This document shows positions 1-4,987 of a stretch of 5,808 nt of DNA, in pieces. The notes under the pieces were generated by a model. It had not been told where the DNA came from and searched no databases. It saw only the letters and a program-made list of their open reading frames with translations. A program made the translations under genes and the position numbers. This DNA comes from Alphaproteobacteria bacterium (GTDB lineage: Bacteria > Pseudomonadota > Alphaproteobacteria > UBA8366 > GCA-2717185): NCBI GenBank assembly GCA_016764135.1, contig JAESSL010000016.1:4741-10548 (forward strand), read 5' to 3'. Positions within the stretch are counted from its first letter, which is position 1; every line of letters starts with the position of its first letter.

Positions 1-497
1 ATCGCGACCGACGTCGTCGCCCATTCGCCGACGCCATCCATGGTCAAAACGACGGCCTCTTCATACGGCGAGGGATAAAAGGCCGAGGCCGCGTGGCTCA
101 TGTGGTGTTCGGCGAATAGCAGCTTTTCGCGCCAATCAAAATCCGCGTCGAACTTTGTGAATTCCTTGCGCAGCATGTCTTTTTGGAAAAGCTTTTCTTT
201 CAGCCAGATTGGCATGGCCATGGCGAAGGATTTATAGCCGCGTGGCGCAAACGCCAGATAGGTTTCCAGCAGCCGTTCGAACTTCAGGAACGGTTTGTCG
301 TAAAAGACGACAGAGTCCAACTGGCCCAACTCTAGGCCGCCGGCTTCCAGGCAGTATTCAATCGATTTTTCCGGAAACGCGGAATCCTGTTTCTTACGGG
401 TAAACCGCTCCTCTTGCGCCGCTGCCGCAACTTCGCCATCCACGATCAGCGCCGCTGCGCTGTCGTGATAAAATGCGGAAACGCCGAGGATTTTCAT
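1..497 (-). CDS. O-carbamoyltransferase, NodU/CmcH/TobZ family (N-terminal 165 residues; gene runs off the left edge)
   Basis: Carbamoyltransferases of this family transfer a carbamoyl group from carbamoyl phosphate, via an adenylated intermediate, to a hydroxyl of a sugar or natural product in the cytoplasm. The frame starts with ATG at 497-495 as MKILGVSAFYHDSAAALIVD and stays open to the edge. The HDSAAAL box is at residues 11-17, QEERFTRKK at 28-36, and EHHMSHAASAFYPSP at 130-144, followed by VLTMDGVGEW at 150-159. H131, H135 and D154 have the same spacing as the metal ligands described for TobZ (His114, His118, Asp137). The family is usually near 600 residues, so about three quarters is missing. 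It starts 12 bases after the stop of the small upstream membrane gene and has no strong ribosome binding site, so translational coupling is likely. The acceptor cannot be told from this fragment; the neighbourhood suggests a deoxysugar or polysaccharide. Confidence 0.95.
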   Translation of the reverse strand, partial: MKILGVSAFYHDSAAALIVDGEVAAAAQEERFTRKKQDSAFPEKSIEYCLEAGGLELGQLDSVVFYDKPFLKFERLLETYLAFAPRGYKSFAMAMPIWLKEKLFQKDMLRKEFTKFDADFDWREKLLFAEHHMSHAASAFYPSPYEEAVVLTMDGVGEWATTSVA

Positions 498-509
498 CGA
501 ATTTATGCT

Positions 510-659
510 CTAGAATATTGTGTAGATGAACGGCGCCACGGCGGAACCTTGGGTCAGTACAAGCAGCCCGCCCAACAAAACCATCATGACTATAATTGGC
601 AGTAGCCAAAACTTCTTCCGTAATTTGATGAAGCGCCAAAGCTCTGCAATAAAGGCCAT
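510..659 (-). CDS. small single-pass membrane protein, DUF5989 / SxtK type
   Basis: This is a complete 49-residue protein, ATG at 659-657 to TAG at 512-510. The amphipathic, basic N-terminus (MAFIAELWRFIKLRKKFW) is followed by one hydrophobic segment at about residues 18-36 (WLLPIIVMMVLLGGLLVLT), then QGSAVAPFIYTIF. Its length, the FxKLRKKFWLLP stretch and the ending APFIYTIF match the DUF5989 family as I know it. These small proteins are typically encoded beside O-carbamoyltransferases, as sxtK is beside sxtI and sxtJ in saxitoxin clusters. No biochemical function is known to me. A good AAGGA site lies 7 bases before the ATG. It is sandwiched between the SxtJ-type gene and the carbamoyltransferase, so I infer a membrane partner or anchor for the latter. 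It is easily missed because of its size. Confidence 0.9.
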   Translation of the reverse strand: MAFIAELWRFIKLRKKFWLLPIIVMMVLLGGLLVLTQGSAVAPFIYTIF

Positions 660-666
660 CAAAAAT

Positions 667-671
667 TCCTT
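667..671 (-). promoter_or_regulatory. ribosome binding site AAGGA of the DUF5989 gene
   Basis: On the minus strand AAGGA is followed by seven bases (ATTTTTG) and then the ATG at 659. This is near-ideal spacing. It supports the 49-residue frame as a translated gene, whereas the sxtJ-type gene before it and the carbamoyltransferase after it have weak sites. Confidence 0.7.
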
Positions 672-711
672 ATGAAGAAGACATCATGAGTTTTAAATTT
701 ATTCTGTCGTA

Positions 712-1140
712 TCAAAACTGGTTGCGCATGCTGTCGGATTCATGAGGTTCGCGTTTAATCCAATAAGATGGCGTATTTTTGTCGATGCGCAGATTCAAAA
801 GGTCTTTACCGCATAAACGCATGATCAGTCCGATGGGCATGATCGTCACATAAAACAGTAATCCCATGATGATGGGGTTAACGATTTTGTGCAGCAATAA
901 ACCGAATTTGAACCAGATTAAGTTCAATGGTCTTAGTAAAATCGGGTAAATAAAGGCAATCAGCGCAAAGCCTGCTGCGACGACAAGCGCCCATAATTGT
1001 ATCAGCGCGCCATCTAACAGCGGCGCTAAGGCAATGAGGGCGAACACCGCAGCGAACACCAGTCCAAAAGAGCGCTCTGAACCAACGGTTACACTTGTCC
1101 GGCTGGAAAAACTTTCATGTGTGTTGGGGGTGTTGGGCAC
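712..1140 (-). CDS. SxtJ family membrane protein
   Basis: This 142-residue protein has three likely membrane segments at about residues 25-43, 47-68 and 86-108, and a polar C-terminus. Family-like traits are SERSFGLVFA at 21-30, RPLNLIWFKFG at 70-80, a KIVNPIIMG stretch at 85-93, and RLCGKDLLNLR followed by YWIKR at 126-130. It resembles SxtJ, an uncharacterised family often found next to carbamoyltransferases and a DUF5989/SxtK protein, exactly as here. The start is GTG at 1140-1138: the frame is closed by TAG at 1173-1171, no in-frame ATG lies between, and the next downstream GTG would cut into the first membrane segment. No strong ribosome binding site precedes it. The gene is distinctly AT-richer than its neighbours. 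It is the first gene of the three-gene minus-strand block, with 52 bases before the next gene. Its role is unknown; a membrane scaffold or transport partner for carbamoylation is inference. Confidence 0.87.
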   Translation of the reverse strand: MPNTPNTHESFSSRTSVTVGSERSFGLVFAAVFALIALAPLLDGALIQLWALVVAAGFALIAFIYPILLRPLNLIWFKFGLLLHKIVNPIIMGLLFYVTIMPIGLIMRLCGKDLLNLRIDKNTPSYWIKREPHESDSMRNQF

Positions 1141-1301
1141 TGTGTGTCTCGCGGTTTTATGGAAGCCATACTATACCCGAGCATGGGTGTACGCGGCCAT
1201 CCAAGAAAATGAATTACGCTAACCTTCTATCACGCTTCAATTGCGCTGAGGGCAAACAGCCAATATTGTCCGGGTTATAGCGATGCTGGATTAAATACGA
1301 A
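1141..1301. promoter_or_regulatory. divergent intergenic region between the sxtJ-type gene and rfbB
   Basis: This 161-base region has no convincing reading frame of its own and should hold the promoters of both divergent genes. On the minus strand TATAGT (1175-1170) is a five-of-six match to a sigma-70 -10 box, 29 bases before the GTG start, but no matching -35 box stands at 16-18 bases. It overlaps an imperfect inverted repeat, TATACCC-GAGCAT-GGGTGTA at 1172-1191 (one G-T pair). On the plus strand TTGCGC (1241) and TATTGT (1264) are 17 bases apart but are weak matches. No clear Shine-Dalgarno sequence precedes rfbB, only GGA at 1288-1290, eleven bases from the ATG. Confidence 0.35.
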
Positions 1302-2387
1302 ATGCCTTTGACTTTAGACGATGCGACAATTTTGGTGACGGGCGGGGCCGGGTTTATTGGCTCGGCGGTGATTCGTCGATTGATTCGCCATACCGGGGCG
1401 CGCGTCGTTAATCTCGACAAGCTGACCTATGCGGCGAATTTGGCGGCGTTGGAAGACGCGTCGGATGATTCGCGTTACACCTTGGAAGTTGCGGATATAT
1501 GCGATGGGCCGGCGGTTCGGCGTATAATTGAGGCGCACCGCCCCAACGCAATCCTCCATTTGGCGGCGGAATCTCATGTGGATCGCTCTATCGACGAGCC
1601 TGCGATTTTTATTCAGACGAACATCGTGGGGACGCAAACGCTGTTGAGCGAGGCGACCCGGTACTGGTCTGATCTCGATAACGCCGGGAAGGGCGCGTTT
1701 CGCTTCCATCATGTGTCCACAGACGAGGTTTTTGGGTCGTTGTCATCGGACGCACCGGCGTTTCGGGAATCCTCGCCCTACGACCCGCGGTCGCCTTATG
1801 CGGCCAGCAAGGCGGCTGCCGATCACCTCGTGCGCGCCTGGGGGCACACCTATGGCCTGCCCGTTGTTTTGAGCAATTGCTCAAACAATTACGGGCTGTG
1901 GCAATTTCCGGAAAAATTGATTCCGCTGATGATATCGGCGCTCCTTCGGGGGCGGCCCGCGCCGATCTATGGCGATGGGTCGAACCGGCGCGACTGGCTT
2001 CATGTTGAAGATCACGCGAGCGCGCTGCTGGCCGTACTGACGCGCGGGCGAATTGGCGGGAGTTATAATATTGGCGGTGATGCGGAGCGGACGAATTTGC
2101 AGATCGTGCAGGCGATATGCGCAGCGTTGACGGAATTGAGACCGCTTGACGGGGGGCGACGCTATGAAGATCAAATCACATTTGTCGCGGATCGACCGGG
2201 TCATGATTTCCGCTATGCGATAGACGCTCGCCATATCGCCGATTCGTTGGGTTGGCGACCCGAAACGCAGCTAGAGGACGGGCTTCGAGATACGGTTAAG
2301 TGGTATCTCGACCATGAAGACTGGTGGCGCGACGTGGGCTCAAAAATCTATGACGGTGACAGATTAGGAACGACAGACAGGTCTTGA
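1302..2387 (+). CDS. rfbB: dTDP-glucose 4,6-dehydratase
   Basis: The enzyme converts dTDP-glucose to dTDP-4-keto-6-deoxyglucose with bound NAD, the branch point to rhamnose, fucosamine, quinovosamine and other dTDP-6-deoxysugars; it is a cytoplasmic short-chain dehydrogenase/reductase of the extended type. The 361 residues show the NAD motif TGGAGFIG at 13-20, HLAAESHVDRSID at 86-98, STDEVFGS at 139-146 (catalytic Thr-Asp-Glu), the YAASK Tyr/Lys pair at 166-170, NCSNNYG at 192-198 with QFPEKLIP after it, GDGSNRRDWLHVEDH at 224-238, YNIGG at 255-259 and DRPGHDFRYAID at 297-308. Length and motif order are normal for RfbB/RmlB. ATG at 1302 is the first start after an in-frame TAG at 1278-1280. 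It is the only plus-strand gene, has no rmlA, rmlC or rmlD beside it here, and converges on the sugar kinase gene. Confidence 0.96.
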   Translation: MPLTLDDATILVTGGAGFIGSAVIRRLIRHTGARVVNLDKLTYAANLAALEDASDDSRYTLEVADICDGPAVRRIIEAHRPNAILHLAAESHVDRSIDEPAIFIQTNIVGTQTLLSEATRYWSDLDNAGKGAFRFHHVSTDEVFGSLSSDAPAFRESSPYDPRSPYAASKAAADHLVRAWGHTYGLPVVLSNCSNNYGLWQFPEKLIPLMISALLRGRPAPIYGDGSNRRDWLHVEDHASALLAVLTRGRIGGSYNIGGDAERTNLQIVQAICAALTELRPLDGGRRYEDQITFVADRPGHDFRYAIDARHIADSLGWRPETQLEDGLRDTVKWYLDHEDWWRDVGSKIYDGDRLGTTDRS

Positions 2388-2395
2388 AACTTGTC
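2376..2395 (+). terminator. weak hairpin between the convergent rfbB and kinase genes
   Basis: GACAGGT (2376-2382), loop CTTGAA, and ACTTGTC (2389-2395) can form a seven-pair stem with one G-U pair in the plus-strand RNA. It straddles the rfbB stop at 2385-2387 and lies where rfbB transcription should end. No T-run follows, so it is not a classical intrinsic terminator, and on the minus strand the wobble becomes an A-C mismatch. It may be chance. Confidence 0.25.
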
Positions 2396-2400
2396 GGGTC

Positions 2401-3396
2401 TTAAAAACCGTCAGGCTCGTATACGACAACCTGACTGCCGGCCGTGTCGAAGTCGCACTCGACCTGCACCAGCTTGGACAGGGCCTTCTCAACTGCTTTT
2501 TTCTTTTCCGGCTCGACGATGAACAACATGAATCCGCCACCTCCAGCGCCGAGAACTTTGCCGCCAATGGCGCCAGCGTCACGGGCGGCTTGATAGGTTT
2601 CGTCGATTTCAGCATTGCTGACCGCGTCCGATAATTCACGCTTCAGCGACCATGATTCATGCAATAACTCGCCCAGCGCCCGAATGGAGAGTGTCGGTTG
2701 TTCCAGTAAATTGGTTGCTTCGTCTACCATGCTGCGCATGGCGAAAAGGTGCCGGGACCGCGACGCCATATTGTCGAGGGTCGACTTCGTGATATCGGAC
2801 GAAAACCGCGATAACCCGGTAAAGCAAAAGACGAAGGAAGATCGCAACTGTTCGCGTTTGTCGTTGGTCATGACGATGGGCCGGACATTGAAAGAACCGT
2901 CCCGGTTGAAGTCGATCCGGTTGAAGCCGCCATACGCCGCCCAGATCTGATCCTGCGACCCGACATTTTCCTTGATGACGTGTTGTTCGATCCGGATCGC
3001 TTCCTTGGCGAGATCCATCTTCGATGACATGGCGCCGTTCAGCGCGTGATAGGAATTCAACAGGCCCACCGTAAAGGACGACGACGATCCCAGGCCGGAC
3101 AACGCGGGAAGATCGCCGTTGTGATGTAGCTCCATACCCTCGGTAATATTCTTGTCCTGAAACACCGCGCGAATGGAGGGATGTATGATGTCTGCGTTGG
3201 TTTTCGCCAGCTCGATTTTTGAATACACAATGCGGTGCTTGTATTCAAAGAACGGCGGCAGGCGCCGCAACGTGATGTAGCAATACCGGTTGATCGCCGT
3301 GCCGATAACCGCGCCGCCATGATCGTCGTACCATTGCGGAAAGTCGGTGCCGCCGCCAAACAGCGAGATGCGGAATGGCGTTCTGGTGATTATCAA
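2401..3396 (-). CDS. GHMP sugar kinase, HddA-like (D-glycero-D-manno-heptose 7-phosphate kinase family)
   Basis: GHMP kinases phosphorylate small substrates with ATP. The HddA branch makes D-glycero-alpha-D-manno-heptose 1,7-bisphosphate for GDP-heptose and is common in capsule and O-antigen loci. The 331 residues begin MIITRTPFRISLFGGGTDFP, the usual N-terminus of this branch. The ATP loop is GLGSSSS at 101-107, the likely catalytic aspartate is D149 in GSQDQIWAAYGG (146-157), and the third GHMP motif is KVLGAGGGGFMLF at 280-292. Length is normal. The start is TTG at 3396-3394, overlapping the upstream TGA in TTGA; AAGGGG lies seven bases before it, and the family begins at exactly this methionine. 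It is thus the last gene of a coupled pair with the radical SAM gene. The true substrate is unproven: heptose 7-phosphate is the default, but related kinases act on fucose and other sugars. The heptose partners gmhA, gmhB and hddC are not in this window. Confidence 0.88.
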   Translation of the reverse strand: MIITRTPFRISLFGGGTDFPQWYDDHGGAVIGTAINRYCYITLRRLPPFFEYKHRIVYSKIELAKTNADIIHPSIRAVFQDKNITEGMELHHNGDLPALSGLGSSSSFTVGLLNSYHALNGAMSSKMDLAKEAIRIEQHVIKENVGSQDQIWAAYGGFNRIDFNRDGSFNVRPIVMTNDKREQLRSSFVFCFTGLSRFSSDITKSTLDNMASRSRHLFAMRSMVDEATNLLEQPTLSIRALGELLHESWSLKRELSDAVSNAEIDETYQAARDAGAIGGKVLGAGGGGFMLFIVEPEKKKAVEKALSKLVQVECDFDTAGSQVVVYEPDGF

Positions 3397-4904
3397 GACT
3401 CCGCCCCTTCTTCGAGCAATTGCCGGCGTAGTCGATGCCGTGTGATTTCTGTAATTGAGTCGCGGGTTTCGATTCCGAATTTCTGTGCCGTCATGTCGAG
3501 AAACCGCTTGGACTCGAAATATTCATGAAACGCCGCGTCGCGGAATTTTAAGACCTCCGACGCTGGAATATGCTCTGTCGGCAAAGGCGTACAATCGAAA
3601 CTGTGCTGAGAATACCCGCTCCAGTTTTCGGGCAGCGTCAAATTTTGCGCTACGGCGTCGTTGTAGAGTTGCGACCCCGGATAGGCCATGGCGGAATAAA
3701 AATTTGCGAATTCGCAATTCAGTTCCATGGCCAGATCGAGGGTCTCGCGCATGGTCGTCAGATCGTCGTCGGGCAGGCCGAAGATGTAATTGCCAATGAC
3801 GCTGATATCCGCCATCTGGATGCGCCGGACAATGTCGCGAATATCGTCCTGGCTAAAGGATTTTTCAGCGCCGTCGCGCACATGTTCGCTGCCGGATTCG
3901 ATGCCAAGGGCCAGCCAGCGTATGCCAGCGGATCGCAGCATGGCCAGCATCTCCGGTTTGACCGTGTCGATGCGCGCATACGCCCAGAAATTCAACTCAC
4001 TCGCATAGGGTTTTTCGGCCAACAACCGGCATATTTCGCTGACATGTCGGTCGTTCAGGACAAACATCTCGTCGATGATCTTGATCGTCGTGACGCCATA
4101 TTTGCGATAGAGGAGGTCGACTTCGGCGACCACGGCTTTCGGGCTGCGCATGCGGTAGCGATTGACGCCAAACGGGGCGTTGATGCAGCAAAATGTGCAG
4201 CGAAACGGACAGCCCAGACTGGTGTATATTGACGCGTAGGGTTGGCGGGTATCCGGCGCGCCGAAGCAATGCCAGTTATGGGCGCGGTAGCGTTCCATGG
4301 GCAGCAAATGCCAGACATTGCCGTGCAGGTCTTTGTCCATGTCGCGGATGAGGGGGGCGGGCGTATTGTTGCGGATTTCGTCGCCATCGCGCCAGACGAG
4401 ACCTTCCACCGCCGCGAAATCTGGTGCGAAACCGGCGTCGTCGGGAGCGCCGCGCAGGACGTTCAGCAGTTGTTCGATGGTGAGCGGACCTTCGCCGTTG
4501 CAAGCCCAATCGACGGCTTCCTCGGTGATGGTCTTTTCGGGCAGGGCGGATACATGGCCCCCGGCGATAATGATCTTTCGGTCTGGATCATCGGCCTTGA
4601 TGGCGGCGCAGGCGGCGCCCCCGGCGGTCATTTGCTGGGTGGAGGCGGAGGGTTGATGGCCGAACACGATCATGCCGACGAGCAATGGCTCGCGCTTACG
4701 GACTTCCTCGGTGACCCGTTCTTCGTTCCAGTTCATCGCTTCGGAATCGATGATCTCAACGGAAAAACCGTGATCCAGAATGTAGCCCGCGATCAGTCGG
4801 CACCACAGGGGCGGCTCCACGGCGGTCAGATCATCGCCGAGTTGCTGATAGATTTTTTCCCGTCCGCCCGGGTTTATCAGCAACAGGTCCAGTTGCTCCG
4901 TCAT
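3393..4904 (-). CDS. radical SAM protein with N-terminal B12-binding-like domain
   Basis: This is a complete 503-residue protein. The N-terminal third has the fold signature of B12-binding radical SAM enzymes: LLLINPGG at 7-14, EPPLWCRLIAGYILDHGFSV at 30-49, IIDSEAMNW at 51-59, and IIIAGGHVSALPE at 111-123. The classical DxHxxG cobalamin ligand motif is absent. The radical SAM core carries the iron-sulfur motif CPFRCTFC (C232, C236, C239) after YTSLG, then DEMFVLN at 278-284, LALGIESGSE at 331-340 and IFGLPDD at 374-380. A polar C-terminal tail of about 100 residues follows. Members of this superfamily carry out methylations, ring closures and other carbon-radical steps; many sit in polysaccharide or lipid clusters without assigned reactions. 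I do not recognise the reaction. It lies between a ColD-like 3-dehydratase gene (79-base gap) and a GHMP kinase gene (overlapping), so it probably acts on the same sugar. ATG at 4904 is preceded only by a weak GAGA. Confidence 0.92.
   Translation of the reverse strand: MTEQLDLLLINPGGREKIYQQLGDDLTAVEPPLWCRLIAGYILDHGFSVEIIDSEAMNWNEERVTEEVRKREPLLVGMIVFGHQPSASTQQMTAGGAACAAIKADDPDRKIIIAGGHVSALPEKTITEEAVDWACNGEGPLTIEQLLNVLRGAPDDAGFAPDFAAVEGLVWRDGDEIRNNTPAPLIRDMDKDLHGNVWHLLPMERYRAHNWHCFGAPDTRQPYASIYTSLGCPFRCTFCCINAPFGVNRYRMRSPKAVVAEVDLLYRKYGVTTIKIIDEMFVLNDRHVSEICRLLAEKPYASELNFWAYARIDTVKPEMLAMLRSAGIRWLALGIESGSEHVRDGAEKSFSQDDIRDIVRRIQMADISVIGNYIFGLPDDDLTTMRETLDLAMELNCEFANFYSAMAYPGSQLYNDAVAQNLTLPENWSGYSQHSFDCTPLPTEHIPASEVLKFRDAAFHEYFESKRFLDMTAQKFGIETRDSITEITRHRLRRQLLEEGAES
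3404..3409 (-). promoter_or_regulatory. ribosome binding site AAGGGG that fixes the TTG start of the sugar kinase
   Basis: AAGGGG on the minus strand is separated by seven bases from the TTG at 3396-3394. It lies inside the last codons of the radical SAM gene. Together with the TTGA stop/start overlap it argues for coupled translation and for the rare TTG start. Confidence 0.6.
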
Positions 4905-4958
4905 GATGTTTCTCTAATCCAATGCAGGTCAATCAACGCTATGCCGGTGACAATGAAA

Positions 4959-4987
4959 ACTATAGATCGTCGGGTCTTTTGTATCAC
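4959..4987 (-). promoter_or_regulatory. candidate sigma-70 promoter for the radical SAM and kinase genes
   Basis: On the minus strand GTGATA (4987-4982, four of six) is followed after 17 bases by TATAGT (4964-4959, five of six). It overlaps the stop of the ColD-like gene and would give a leader of about 45-50 bases before the ATG at 4904. The 79-base gap (4905-4983) otherwise shows no hairpin or reading frame that I trust. The genes may equally be read through from the ColD-like gene. Confidence 0.3.

Noticed and set aside
394..639. Minus-strand frame of 81 codons
   Set aside because: It overlaps both the carbamoyltransferase start and the DUF5989 gene in another frame; its product is Arg-rich and resembles no family known to me.
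1264..1269. TATTGT with TTGCGC 17 bases upstream as an rfbB promoter
   Set aside because: Only four and three of six bases match the consensus; too weak for a separate feature, so it is mentioned only under the intergenic region.
1314..1884. Minus-strand frames inside rfbB (1314-1712 and 1609-1884)
   Set aside because: Both are antisense to rfbB, Arg/Pro-rich and without motifs; rfbB itself is complete and canonical.
2388..2400. Classical intrinsic terminator between the convergent genes
   Set aside because: The gap is 13 bases and has no T-run after the possible hairpin on either strand.
3570..4232. Open plus-strand frame of 220 codons
   Set aside because: It is antisense to the radical SAM core and shows only the mirrored composition of that gene, with no own ribosome binding site or motif.
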